A DNA stretch of 64,000 nucleotides from Aquitalea aquatica (lineage in GTDB: Bacteria > Pseudomonadota > Gammaproteobacteria > Burkholderiales > Chromobacteriaceae): the NCBI RefSeq assembly GCF_013911085.1, contig NZ_JACERN010000023.1:145151-209150 (forward strand). The letters run 5' to 3'. The notes beneath the pieces are model-generated. The model worked only from the letters and a program-made list of their open reading frames with translations. It was not told where the DNA came from and made no database searches. The position numbers and the translations under genes are program-made. Shown here one piece after another: positions 17,729 through 29,793 of this stretch (position 1 is its first letter; each line of letters starts with the position of its first letter).

Positions 17729-19054
17729 TCAGGCGCTGATTGGTACGGTCTGGCCGAGTGGCAGCAGGATACGAATGCGAAAGCCGCCATCGGCCTCGTC
17801 GGCAAACTGCAGCTGGCCGTGGTGCTGTTTGACCACGCGCGACACGATGGCCAGCCCCAGTCCGCTGCCACCATCGGTACCGCGGTGTTCGGCCAGCCGT
17901 TCGAACGGGGCCAGTGCCGATTCACGCAGTGCGGCGGGAATGCCAGCACCGTGGTCGATCACGCTCAGCTCAGCCATGCCGTTGCGCTGGTCGATTTCCA
18001 CCCGTACCGGCGGTTTGCCATAGCGGCGGGCATTTTCCAGCAGATTGGACAGCAGCCGCTCCAGTGCCAGCGCATCGGCCTGCAGTTCCGGTTCGGCATG
18101 ACGGACCAGGCTGACATCCAGTCCACTGCGGGCCAGACGGGCCACCACGCTGTCGGCCAGTTCTGCCAGTGCTACCGGTTCCAGCCGCGCTGATTCCTCG
18201 GCACGGGCAAAGTCGATGAACTGGCGCACAATACGTGACAGCTCGTCGATGTCCGCCAGCATGTCCGGTGTGTCCGGGCTGCTGTCCTGCAACTCCAGCA
18301 TCAGCTTCAGTCGGGTCAGCGGGGTGCGCAGGTCGTGCGACAGTCCGGCCAGCATCAGCCGGCGTTCGCGGGCCGCGCTATCCAGTGCGCTGGCCATGTG
18401 GTTGAAGCCACGTGCCAGGGCCGCCAGCTCTCGCGGGCCGTCTTCGCACAGTGGCGGCGGCATATTGCCACGTGCCAGCTCACGCGAGGCCTCCACTACC
18501 TTGCCAATCGGGCGGGTGATGCGCCAGGCCACCAGTGAAGCCAGCAAGGTGGCCAGCAGGGTGGCCAGCAAGGCGGCCTGCATCAGTGAGTAGATGGGGC
18601 GGTCACTGTAGCGACCAAAGGGAATCACCAGCCAGTAAGGGGTGTCCAGCACATGCAGGTTGACCCACAGCTCGTTGCGGTCTTCGCGGTGCACCATATA
18701 GCCGCGCACGGTGTCGTCCAGCCCCTTGCTCAGCCGGCTGACCAGGCTGTCGGCCACGCGTGGCAGCTCGGTGTCGAACTGCTGCCTGGCCGCCGCTTGT
18801 TGCGGCAGCAGGCGCGGCAGGCCGGGGCGGTTGTAGCTGGCCAGAAACGCGGTACGCTGGGCGGGGTTCATATTGTCCATTGAGCCTTCGAGGAAGGCCA
18901 GCGTATCCACCACCTGGGCATACAGCTGCTTGTCCATCAGCTTGTGGCGCTCACCCGCCGCGATATAGACCGTGACGATCTGGGTGGTGACCACCACCAC
19001 CACTACCAGCACGATCAGGCGAAACAGCAGGGAACCGGCAAGGCGTCGCAACAC
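17729..19054 (-). CDS. envZ: Sensor histidine kinase, EnvZ-like
   Basis: This 441-residue kinase has two membrane segments (about residues 11-30 and 158-177) flanking a periplasmic domain, then HAMP, a HisKA box with His240 in GLSHDLRTPLTR, an N box (LLSNLLENARRYG) and G boxes (DHGAGIP, GGSGLGLAIV). This is the EnvZ layout. It starts at a GTG with GGGAG inside the 3' end of ompR, 3 bp after the ompR stop. The kinase phosphorylates the OmpR-like regulator, probably in response to osmotic or envelope conditions. Confidence 0.8.
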   Translation of the reverse strand: MLRRLAGSLLFRLIVLVVVVVVTTQIVTVYIAAGERHKLMDKQLYAQVVDTLAFLEGSMDNMNPAQRTAFLASYNRPGLPRLLPQQAAARQQFDTELPRVADSLVSRLSKGLDDTVRGYMVHREDRNELWVNLHVLDTPYWLVIPFGRYSDRPIYSLMQAALLATLLATLLASLVAWRITRPIGKVVEASRELARGNMPPPLCEDGPRELAALARGFNHMASALDSAARERRLMLAGLSHDLRTPLTRLKLMLELQDSSPDTPDMLADIDELSRIVRQFIDFARAEESARLEPVALAELADSVVARLARSGLDVSLVRHAEPELQADALALERLLSNLLENARRYGKPPVRVEIDQRNGMAELSVIDHGAGIPAALRESALAPFERLAEHRGTDGGSGLGLAIVSRVVKQHHGQLQFADEADGGFRIRILLPLGQTVPISA

Positions 19055-19057
19055 CGC

Positions 19058-19783
19058 TTACTCCCGCTCGCTGCCGTCGGGCACGAAGACATAGCCGTAG
19101 CCCCACACGGTCTGGATGAAGCGCAGGGGGCTGTCGCCGCCTTCCAGCGTCTTGCGCAGGCGGGAAATGTGCACGTCGATGCTGCGATCCAGCGATTCGC
19201 CATTGCCCTTGCCCAGCGCCATTTCCATCAACTGTTCACGGGTGAGCGGGCGGCGCGGATGCGTGGCCAGTACGGTGAGCACGGCAAATTCGGCGGTGGT
19301 GAGTGACAGGGCTTGCTGGTTTTTCAGCAGTTCGCGCCGTCCCAGATTGAGCTGGAACTCGCCAAACTCGATCACTTCGTCGGACTCGTGGCGGGCGGCC
19401 AGTGCTGGGGTGGCATGGTGGCGGCGCAGTACCGACTGGATGCGGGCGGTCAGCTCGCGCGGGTTGAAGGGCTTGGGCAGATAGTCGTCTGCACCCATTT
19501 CCAGCCCGAGAATGCGGTCCACATCTTCGCCGCGCGCGGTCAGCATGATGACGGGCACCGTCTCGCCCTGGGCGCGCAGGCGGCGCACCACGGCCAGGCC
19601 GTCATCGCCTGGCATCATCACGTCCAGCACCATCAGGTCCGGGCGGTTTCGCGCCAGTTTGCGGTCGAGTTCGCGGGCATCCGGCAGGGTGTCAACCACA
19701 TAACCCTGCTGTCCCAGGTAGCGGGTAAGCAGCTCGCGCAGTTTGGCGTCGTCGTCGACGATAAGAATCTTGTTGTGTTCCAT
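19058..19783 (-). CDS. ompR: OmpR-family response regulator
   Basis: This 241-residue protein has a receiver domain with the phosphorylation site Asp54 (LMVLDVMMPG) and Lys in DDYLPKPFNPRE, and a C-terminal winged helix (about residues 135-238) ending IQTVWGYGYVFVPDG, very like OmpR. Start ATG 19783 gives MEHNKILIVDDD; the longer frame from 19876 is not family-like. It forms an operon with envZ. The upstream region holds 10-bp phased repeats (19892-19927) that suit binding of an OmpR-class dimer. Confidence 0.82.
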   Translation of the reverse strand: MEHNKILIVDDDAKLRELLTRYLGQQGYVVDTLPDARELDRKLARNRPDLMVLDVMMPGDDGLAVVRRLRAQGETVPVIMLTARGEDVDRILGLEMGADDYLPKPFNPRELTARIQSVLRRHHATPALAARHESDEVIEFGEFQLNLGRRELLKNQQALSLTTAEFAVLTVLATHPRRPLTREQLMEMALGKGNGESLDRSIDVHISRLRKTLEGGDSPLRFIQTVWGYGYVFVPDGSERE

Positions 19784-19884
19784 GGTGTTTTCCTTGAGCG
19801 CACGGCGCGGCAAAGCGGCAGGCATGCTGATGGCAAAGCTTAACCCGGCCCAGCCGGCTAGGCGATGGTGGATCATGAATTTCT

Positions 19885-19927
19885 GTTAAACGTTATCTGC
19901 CGTTCACAAAAGTTAACATTTGGTAAC
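19885..19927. promoter_or_regulatory. 10-bp phased direct repeats between ompR and a small secreted protein gene
   Basis: Related hexamers GTTATC, GTTCAC, GTTAAC and GGTAAC begin at 19892, 19902, 19912 and 19922, exactly 10 bp apart; a further GTTAAA lies at 19885. OmpR-family regulators bind tandem 10-bp half-sites on one DNA face. The position between the divergent ompR and the gene at 19999 suggests autoregulation and control of the neighbour. Confidence 0.55.
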
Positions 19928-19998
19928 ATGTGACACACGGATGCGCAAAGGCCGCCTTCTACACTGGGATCGTGTGCTGCATGCCGGAGATTTTTATT

Positions 19999-20211
19999 AT
20001 GAAAAAGTCATTGATTTTAAACATTTTTGCCATTGCTGCCCTGAGTCTGGGCGCGACGGCGCAAGCCGCCGAACGCGGCGGTAATGGTGCCGATATCCGC
20101 GAGGCGCGCCAGTTGGCCGCACAGAGCACGCAAGTGGCGACGCCTGCTGCCGGATACACCGTGCCGGATGGCGCATCGACCTCGATGCGCCGTCCTAGCG
20201 GTGAGAAGTAA
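19999..20211 (+). CDS. Small secreted protein, hypothetical
   Basis: This 70-residue precursor has a clean signal peptide (MKKSLILNIFAIAALSLGAT then AQAA) and a short polar mature part of about 45 residues ending MRRPSGEK. I do not recognise the family. It is divergent from ompR, with phased repeats in the shared upstream region. It is the first of three consecutive small exported proteins. Confidence 0.6.
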   Translation: MKKSLILNIFAIAALSLGATAQAAERGGNGADIREARQLAAQSTQVATPAAGYTVPDGASTSMRRPSGEK

Positions 20212-20301
20212 GCACCATCGTCATTCATGTCCATCAGCCTTCTGCCGTTATGCCGCTGAGTCAGCATGGCAGGAGGCGTAATGTCAGGTTAAAATGAAGC
20301 C

Positions 20302-20673
20302 ATGAAGTACCATGCCATTTATGTCTTGCTGTTTGCCTCGGTGACGGCATTCGCCTTGCCGGCGCTGGCGCAGGGCCCAAATGGCGCGGAGGACGGCGCG
20401 GCGGAATTCCAGCGTTTCCCACCCCGGCAATCTGCCGGAGAGGAACGCCGCTTGCGCAATCTGCGTCTGAAAGAGGCCGTGCAGGCCGGTGACTTGTCGC
20501 CGGAAGACGCACGGCGCCTGCAGCGTCGCCATCCTCCGGGGGGGCCGCCTGCGGGTGGCATGGGCGAACCTGACCGTTTTGCACCGGATGGTTTTTCACA
20601 TCCTCCGCCGGGGCAGCGCAATTTCTGGCGCGACAAGCGACAAAAGGCTCAGGAGCAATTCCAGAACGATTGA
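20302..20673 (+). CDS. Small secreted protein, hypothetical, Pro/Arg-rich
   Basis: This 123-residue precursor has a signal peptide (about residues 1-23, ending ALA). The mature part is rich in Arg, Pro, Gly and Gln. It contains a helical RRLRNLRLKEAVQAGDLSP segment followed by a proline/glycine-rich tail. No family is recognised. It lies 90 bp after the small protein at 19999. Confidence 0.55.
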   Translation: MKYHAIYVLLFASVTAFALPALAQGPNGAEDGAAEFQRFPPRQSAGEERRLRNLRLKEAVQAGDLSPEDARRLQRRHPPGGPPAGGMGEPDRFAPDGFSHPPPGQRNFWRDKRQKAQEQFQND

Positions 20674-20722
20674 TCCGGCTATCTTTAGTAGCCGGACATT
20701 GCCAGTGGCAAGGATCACGGCC

Positions 20723-21190
20723 TTGAACAAAGCTTGGGGTAGGTGGAGTAAGGGCAACTGGCTGGTGGGTTTGGCCATGTTGGCAGGGATGATGTGGTCG
20801 GCGCCAGTGCTGGCCGCCCCGGACTGTGACAAGGCCATGGCACCGCAACGCTGTGCCAGTTACCGGCAAGGCTGGCTCAGTTGTTCAGATCTGACCGCTG
20901 GGTCGCGTCGCGCCTGTATCGAACAGTTCACCCCGGCGCTCAGTTGCCAGCGCAGCCGTGATGCCCGGCGCTGTGAAGCCTTGCTGGCGGCACAGGCTGC
21001 CTGCGAGGGGAGCGAGGGGCTGGCTCGACGGCTGTGTGTGCGTGAGCGACTGCCCGCAGCCGATTGCAGCCGCGCCAGCGACAAGGCCCGCTGCGAGCAG
21101 CGGGCGGCGGCAGAGCAAAGTTGTGCTGAAACTGCGGCCCAGCAAGGACGAGAATGTGTACGCAAGGCACTGGCTCCTTCAGGTGACTGA
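20723..21190 (+). CDS. Cysteine-rich secreted protein, hypothetical
   Basis: I propose a TTG start at 20723, since AAGGA lies 8 nt upstream and no ATG gives a better N terminus. The resulting 155-residue protein has a signal peptide ending about residue 31 (VLAAPDC). The mature part has about a dozen cysteines spaced through Arg/Ala-rich helices (CDKAMAPQRC, CSDLTAGSRRAC, CQRSRDARRC), suggesting disulfide-linked helical repeats. The family is not recognised. A strong terminator follows. An in-frame GTG at 20705 is an alternative start. Confidence 0.5.
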   Translation: MNKAWGRWSKGNWLVGLAMLAGMMWSAPVLAAPDCDKAMAPQRCASYRQGWLSCSDLTAGSRRACIEQFTPALSCQRSRDARRCEALLAAQAACEGSEGLARRLCVRERLPAADCSRASDKARCEQRAAAEQSCAETAAQQGRECVRKALAPSGD

Positions 21191-21204
21191 AACCGCCACA
21201 AAAC

Positions 21205-21235
21205 AAAACCCCGCTGTCACGACAGCGGGGTTTTT
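21205..21235 (+). terminator. Rho-independent terminator
   Basis: CCCCGCTGT pairs with ACAGCGGGG (stem about 21209-21230), preceded by A-rich sequence and followed by TTTTT. It ends the secreted-protein run. The A/T flanks allow use in both directions, so it can also serve the convergent quinone oxidoreductase gene. Confidence 0.85.
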
Positions 21236-21261
21236 CATGCAGAGCAGCTACTCGCAGGTAC

Positions 21262-22236
21262 TCAGGGCAGCAGAATGATGGAGCCGGTGGTGCGGCGGCC
21301 TTCCAGATCACGGTGTGCAGTCGCTGCGGCAGCCAGCGGGTAACTGGTGGATGGCTTGACCTGCACCGCCCCGGCGGCAATGCGTTCGAACAAGGCCGCC
21401 GCCGAAGCTTCCAGTTCCTCGCGCTGGGCAATGTAGTCTCCCAGCTTGGGCCGGGTGAAAAACAGCGAGCCTTTTTGCGATAGCAGCAGCGGTTCGAATG
21501 CCGGCACCGCTCCCGAGGCATTGCCGAAGCTGACGAAAGTACCACGCGGGGCCAGGCTGTTCAGCGACATTTCAAAGGTGCTTTTGCCCACTGAGTCGTA
21601 TACCACCGGCACGCCCTTGCCGCCGGTGATCTCGCGTACCCGCGCCACCACATCTTCCTCGCTGTAGTTGATGACATGGGCGCAGCCCAGCTGGCGGGCC
21701 AGTTCGCCCTTGGCCGCCGAGCCGACCGTGCCGATCACCTGTACCCCAAGCGAATTGAGCCACTGCACGGCGATCTGGCCTACGCCACCTGCGGCGGCAT
21801 GCCACAGTACGGTCATACCGGGCTGCACGGCAAAGGTGCGGCGGATCAGGTACTCCACGGTCATGCCCTGCAGCATGATGCAGGCGGCCACTTCATCGCT
21901 GATGCTGTCCGGCAGCCTGACCAGTACCGCTGCGGGAATCAGCCGGACCGTGCTGTAGGCTCCCAACGGCCCGCCGGCATAGGCGACGCGGTCGCCCACT
22001 TGCAGCTGTGTCACGCCTTCCCCTACTGCGTCCACTACCCCGGCCGCTTCGCTGCCCAGGCCACTGGGCAGGGCAATCGGATAGAGTCCGCTACGCTGGT
22101 AGGTATCGATGAAATTGATGCCGATGGCGCGGTGACGCAGGCGTACTTCGCCTGGGCCGGGTTCGCCGACACTGATGTTTTCCAGCTGCAGCACATCGGG
22201 TGACCCGGTGACATGAAAACGGATGGCCTGGCTCAT
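21262..22236 (-). CDS. qor: NADPH:quinone oxidoreductase (zeta-crystallin-like, MDR family)
   Basis: This 324-residue medium-chain dehydrogenase/reductase lacks the catalytic zinc ligands. It has the quinone-reductase segment GINFIDTYQRSGLYP and the nucleotide site HAAAGGVGQIAVQWLNSLG. It probably reduces quinones with NADPH in the cytoplasm, as QorA does. It starts at ATG 22236 with AAAGGACG upstream. It converges on the secreted-protein run. Confidence 0.85.
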   Translation of the reverse strand: MSQAIRFHVTGSPDVLQLENISVGEPGPGEVRLRHRAIGINFIDTYQRSGLYPIALPSGLGSEAAGVVDAVGEGVTQLQVGDRVAYAGGPLGAYSTVRLIPAAVLVRLPDSISDEVAACIMLQGMTVEYLIRRTFAVQPGMTVLWHAAAGGVGQIAVQWLNSLGVQVIGTVGSAAKGELARQLGCAHVINYSEEDVVARVREITGGKGVPVVYDSVGKSTFEMSLNSLAPRGTFVSFGNASGAVPAFEPLLLSQKGSLFFTRPKLGDYIAQREELEASAAALFERIAAGAVQVKPSTSYPLAAAATAHRDLEGRRTTGSIILLP

Positions 22237-22452
22237 GGAATCGTCCTTTTTTCAGCATGATGACAGGCTGTCGAGTCTGCACCGCAGGCTAGTACCACGC
22301 AAGCCGTCTGCAGAGAACAGAGTGTTTGCCGTGGGCGATGACTTGGTGTTTGTCCCGTTTTCTTCCTACATTGAATCCATGGTGCCTTGCAGCGTGCAGG
22401 GTTAATCGTAGCGGGCGGAGCAGCGCATGCAAGCCACACGAAGGGAACAAGC

Positions 22453-22992
22453 ATGAAAGGCGTGGTGTTTACCGAGTTTCTGGAAATGGTGGAGAGCCGT
22501 TTTTCTGCCGACATGGTGGATGACATCATCGAGGATGCCGGCATCAAGTCGGGAGGCGCCTACACCGCGGTGGGCAGCTATCCTTTCGCCGAGATGGTGG
22601 CGCTGGTGACGGCCTTGTCACAGCGCAGCGGGCTGGAACCACAGGCACTGATCTATACCTTCGGCCATCACCTGTTCGGGCGCTTTGCCCTGCTGTATCC
22701 GTACAGCATTCAGGGCTGTAGCAGCGCCTTCATGGTGCTGGGCAATATCGAGAAGCACATTCACCAGGAAGTACAAAAGCTCTACCCGGATGCACAGCTG
22801 CCACAGATCGAGGTGCTCAGCAGCGATGAGCGGAGCATGGTCTTGCTGTACAGCTCGCCGCGCTGCCTGGCACCGTTGGCTTCCGGCCTGATCCAGGGGG
22901 CGCTTGATCATTTCGGTGAACAGGGGCGCATCGGGGTCGAGCCACTGAATGACGAGGGCAGCAAGGTACGCTTCGTGGTGGACCTGGTATGA
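22453..22992 (+). CDS. H-NOX haem nitric oxide sensor
   Basis: This 179-residue haem-NO/oxygen-binding protein starts MKGVVFTEFLEMVE. The proximal haem ligand is His104 (KHIHQEVQKLYPDA). The YxSxR haem-propionate motif is Tyr133, Ser135, Arg137. Length matches standalone bacterial H-NOX. Such proteins bind NO at the ferrous haem and inhibit or modulate a partner kinase. The stop overlaps the kinase start in an ATGA junction, which supports a 1:1 functional pair. The ATG at 22453 follows AAGGGAAC. Confidence 0.9.
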   Translation: MKGVVFTEFLEMVESRFSADMVDDIIEDAGIKSGGAYTAVGSYPFAEMVALVTALSQRSGLEPQALIYTFGHHLFGRFALLYPYSIQGCSSAFMVLGNIEKHIHQEVQKLYPDAQLPQIEVLSSDERSMVLLYSSPRCLAPLASGLIQGALDHFGEQGRIGVEPLNDEGSKVRFVVDLV

Positions 22993-24407
22993 CAGATGCT
23001 GAACTGGCCCAGCTGCAAGACCAACTGCTGCGCTACCAGAAGCGCTACCAGCGCGAGAAGACTGCGCGCAAAGAGGCCGAGGTGCTGCTGGAGCAGCGCA
23101 GCCGCGCCTTGTACGATGCCAACTTCGAACTGTCCACTGTCGCGGCCCAGCTGGAAAAAATCGTCGAATGGCGTATGGCGCAGCTGTCCGAGGCGCTGCT
23201 GAAAGCAGAAATGGCGGCCAAGGCCAAGTCGGAATTCCTGGCGGTGATGAGCCACGAAATCCGTACCCCGCTCAACGGGGTGCTGGGCATGGCCGAATTG
23301 CTGTCGCATTCCCACCTGACTTCGGAGCAGGGCGATCAGGTTGCCACCTTGCAAGAGTGCGGCACTTCGCTGCTGGCCCTGATCAACGACATCCTCGACC
23401 TGTCCAAGATCGATGCTGGCAAGCTGACGCTGGAACAGCGGCCTTACAATCTGTATGCCTTGCTCGATAGCGTGGTCAATCTGTTTGTACCCAAGGCGAT
23501 GGAGGCGGGGCTGCGTATCGAATGGCAACGGCCGCTGGGCAGTGCCTGGCTGCTGGGTGATGCAACCCGGCTGCGCCAGATCACCAGCAATCTCTTGAGC
23601 AATGCCATCAAATTCACCCATCAGGGTGATATCACCGTGACGGTGGGCATCGAACCGCTGGAAGATACTTTTGATATGAAGCGCCTGGTGCTGGTGATCC
23701 GTGATACCGGCATCGGCATGACTCAGGAACAACTGGGCAAGGTGTTTACTGCGTTTGAACAGGCCGACTCCACCACCACCCGGCGCTATGGCGGTACCGG
23801 CCTGGGGCTGGCCATCTGCCGTCGGTTGGCCGAGGCCATGGGCGGACGCATCGATGTCAGCAGCGCGCATGGCGTGGGTAGCAGCTTCAGTGTGCACTGG
23901 GTGGCCACCGAGGCCAGCGCCCCGGCGGCCGAGACCCCCGTCGTCGTGCTGCCGGTTGAGCCGCCCAGCTCCAGCGTGGCACCGTTGTCGGTCATGGTGG
24001 CCGAGGACAATACGGTGAACCAGAAGCTGATCATCAAGCTGCTGGAAAAACTGGGTTTTCGCGATGTCATGCTGGCGGGCAACGGGCGGCAGGCGCTGGA
24101 GCGGGTCAGCCAGGGGGGGGTGGAGCTGATCCTGATGGACATGCAGATGCCGGAAATGGACGGGCTGGACGCCACCCGCGCCATTCGCCAGCTGGATCTG
24201 GACTACCAGCCCCACATCATTGCGCTGACGGCCAATGCCTTCGATGAAGACCGTGAGCGCTGCCAACAGGCCGGCATGAATGACTTCCTGTCCAAGCCGG
24301 TGAGCCTGGAGCGTCTGTCAATGGCCATGCAGCGTGGCAGTGACCGGCTCAGCAGCCAGAGCCTGCCCACCCCAGCAGGGGCGGCAGACACTCAGGCCAG
24401 CGTTTGA
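22989..24407 (+). CDS. H-NOX-associated hybrid histidine kinase (HnoK-like)
   Basis: This 472-residue cytoplasmic protein has an N-terminal coiled coil (residues 1-75, with no sensor or membrane domain), HisKA with His89 (VMSHEIRTPLNG), HATPase (N box 201-209, G boxes 238-244 and 268-275), and a C-terminal receiver with Asp384 (LMDMQMPEMDG). With no sensor of its own, it must take input from the H-NOX. There is no HPt domain, so phosphate must pass to a partner elsewhere. Related H-NOX pathways affect c-di-GMP and biofilm. Its last 59 bp overlap the convergent yqiA. Confidence 0.87.
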   Translation: MTDAELAQLQDQLLRYQKRYQREKTARKEAEVLLEQRSRALYDANFELSTVAAQLEKIVEWRMAQLSEALLKAEMAAKAKSEFLAVMSHEIRTPLNGVLGMAELLSHSHLTSEQGDQVATLQECGTSLLALINDILDLSKIDAGKLTLEQRPYNLYALLDSVVNLFVPKAMEAGLRIEWQRPLGSAWLLGDATRLRQITSNLLSNAIKFTHQGDITVTVGIEPLEDTFDMKRLVLVIRDTGIGMTQEQLGKVFTAFEQADSTTTRRYGGTGLGLAICRRLAEAMGGRIDVSSAHGVGSSFSVHWVATEASAPAAETPVVVLPVEPPSSSVAPLSVMVAEDNTVNQKLIIKLLEKLGFRDVMLAGNGRQALERVSQGGVELILMDMQMPEMDGLDATRAIRQLDLDYQPHIIALTANAFDEDRERCQQAGMNDFLSKPVSLERLSMAMQRGSDRLSSQSLPTPAGAADTQASV

Positions 24408-24918
24408 GGCGGTGGTCGTCGCCATTGAAAATGGTTTGCCGGTGGCCGCGGTAATAGCGAGCCGCAGCCTGCCAGTCCAGTACCTCATCTGCACTGCCCA
24501 GCCATAGCCAGTATTGACCCGCCACTGGCGCGGGCAGGCGCATGGTCAGTAAAGCCTGCATGTCGGCATCATCCAGTAGGTATTCTTCCCCGGTGTAAGG
24601 ATTGCGCTGCGCACCCAGATAGCCCTGCAGATCAATATACGGTGTGATGGCTGGATTGATCAGCGCGGCTTTGCGGCCATGCTTTTCTGCCAGCCAGCCG
24701 GCGTAATAGCCGCCCAGCGAACTGCCGATCAGCCAGCTGTCGGCGGGCAGGGATAGCAATAATGCTTCCGCCTGAGCAATGGCGGTGGCCGGGTGCGGCG
24801 ACAGCTTTGGGCTATGCAAGGTGACCGCAGGGACATGCTGCGCCAGCCAGGCGGCTGTCTCCTGTGCTTTCAGGGATAGAGGGCTGGAGTTGAAGCCGTG
24901 CAGATAGATGATGTGCAT
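24349..24918 (-). CDS. yqiA: YqiA/YcfP family alpha/beta esterase
   Basis: This 189-residue protein has the YqiA motifs: IIYLHGFNSSPLSLKA at the N terminus, the nucleophile elbow GSSLGGYYAGW, and near the C terminus an Asp and His of the triad (DEVLDW, GDDHRLKRWPE). E. coli YqiA is 193 residues long and hydrolyses short acyl esters. ATG 24918 is the family start; the frame from 25035 is not. The 3' end overlaps the kinase gene on the other strand. Confidence 0.82.
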   Translation of the reverse strand: MHIIYLHGFNSSPLSLKAQETAAWLAQHVPAVTLHSPKLSPHPATAIAQAEALLLSLPADSWLIGSSLGGYYAGWLAEKHGRKAALINPAITPYIDLQGYLGAQRNPYTGEEYLLDDADMQALLTMRLPAPVAGQYWLWLGSADEVLDWQAAARYYRGHRQTIFNGDDHRLKRWPECLPPLLGWAGSGC

Positions 24919-25129
24919 GATGCGTATACGAAAAAGGGCAGATGGATGAGAAAACCCCTGGCGCCTGCCGCCCTTAAAACGGTGCACCCTGGCAGGTGTC
25001 GGGCCGGGAATGACTATTCGGCCGGAAAATCGCAAAAACCGCTACAGCGATAGTGCAACTTGCTGGTTTGGGGGGGGCGCTGACCGTCCGCATGGTGTTT
25101 GCAGCCGGGGCAAGCCGGCGGGCTTGCCC

Positions 25130-25145
25130 TGTTTCACGTGAAACA
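25130..25145. other. parS site (perfect 16-bp palindrome)
   Basis: TGTTTCACGTGAAACA matches the widely conserved bacterial ParB-binding parS sequence exactly. It lies 3 bp beyond the stop codon of the solute-binding protein gene, in non-coding DNA. ParB loads here to organise and segregate the origin region. I found no second copy in the window. Confidence 0.87.
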
Positions 25146-25147
25146 GC

Positions 25148-25912
25148 TTATTGCGTCTGCCATTCGTAGGCTTTGAGAATGGCTTTCAGCTTGCCGCTGC
25201 GGCGCATGGCTTCGATGCCCTGGTTCAGCTTGTCGGTGCTGACTGACGAGTTGGGTGCCACGGCACACATGGTGGGCATATAGGTCACCGTCATCGGGTG
25301 CTGTTTGAAAGCCCGCGCCTCCTGCGGATTGGTCTTGGCCCACCAGGCCAGCTCCAGTTCCGAGGAGATGGCGACATCGGTCAGTTTCTTTTGCAGTGAT
25401 TTCACCAGCAGCTCCAGCCGTGATTCATCCACGCGCGTGGTGCGGCCCACTGCCCATAAATGCTCCAGTGTCGGATAGCTGTAGCCACGAATGGTGCCGA
25501 TGCGCTTGCCAACCATTTCATCGGTCTGGTGCAGGTCGGGCATGTCTTTGAGCGATAGTGCCCGCTCTACCTGTGGATAGAATTCGCGTGTCCAGCCCAG
25601 GCGGGTGGCATTGCCATACCATTCCGGATTGGCATTGCACACAATATTGACCCTGCCAGCCTCAATGGTGCTTTCCACCCGCTTGCGGGCGATCACCACA
25701 TACTGGGCTTTCAGTCCCAGTTCGCCGGCCAGTGCATCGCCCAGTTCCTTGGTGAGGCCGCCGGCCAGCGCCTGGTTATCCGGCGTCAGTACCACGATGG
25801 GCGGTGCGTCCGAATCCGACACCCCGATTTTCAGTATGCCGTTTGCTGCGGCTGCTTGTGCCAGTGCTGCTCCCGTCAACAGCGCCAGCCAGGTCTTATT
25901 CAAACGAACCAT
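25148..25912 (-). CDS. Periplasmic solute-binding protein, family 3 (amino-acid type)
   Basis: This 254-residue protein has a signal peptide (about residues 1-23, ending AAAN) and the SBP_bac_3 fold. KIGVSDSDAPPIV opens the domain and EAMRRSGKLKAILKAY closes it. Transporter genes are absent nearby, so it is an orphan receptor or works with a shared permease. Ligand unknown. It is divergent from metH across a 118-bp region. Confidence 0.75.
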   Translation of the reverse strand: MVRLNKTWLALLTGAALAQAAAANGILKIGVSDSDAPPIVVLTPDNQALAGGLTKELGDALAGELGLKAQYVVIARKRVESTIEAGRVNIVCNANPEWYGNATRLGWTREFYPQVERALSLKDMPDLHQTDEMVGKRIGTIRGYSYPTLEHLWAVGRTTRVDESRLELLVKSLQKKLTDVAISSELELAWWAKTNPQEARAFKQHPMTVTYMPTMCAVAPNSSVSTDKLNQGIEAMRRSGKLKAILKAYEWQTQ

Positions 25913-26030
25913 AAGCTTGTACTCTCTTCTTCTTAGTTAGTTGTCTGACAGTTCCAAACGCAATGGTAATATGATCGGCCGCACCTTGAGTGTGCCTTTT
26001 ATCGATACAGCCAATTACAGCCTGTTTGCC

Positions 26031-29744
<3,714 letters not shown>

Positions 29745-29759
29745 TCGACTGTCTGCCAG

Positions 29760-29788
29760 TAAAAAAGCCGCCGGTGGGCGGCTTTTTT
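29760..29788 (+). terminator. Rho-independent terminator after metH
   Basis: AAAAAAGCCGCC pairs with GGGCGGCTTTTTT around a short loop, 16 bp after the metH stop. It is symmetric in A/T flanks and can also stop the convergent cyclase gene. Confidence 0.9.
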
Positions 29789-29793
29789 GTGGG

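Noticed and set aside
22908..24266. Minus-strand open frame opposite the H-NOX kinase
   Set aside because: The plus-strand protein has all kinase and receiver motifs; the opposite frame has none.
25913..26030. SAM or cobalamin riboswitch before metH
   Set aside because: The 118-bp gap lacks the conserved core sequences and is too short.
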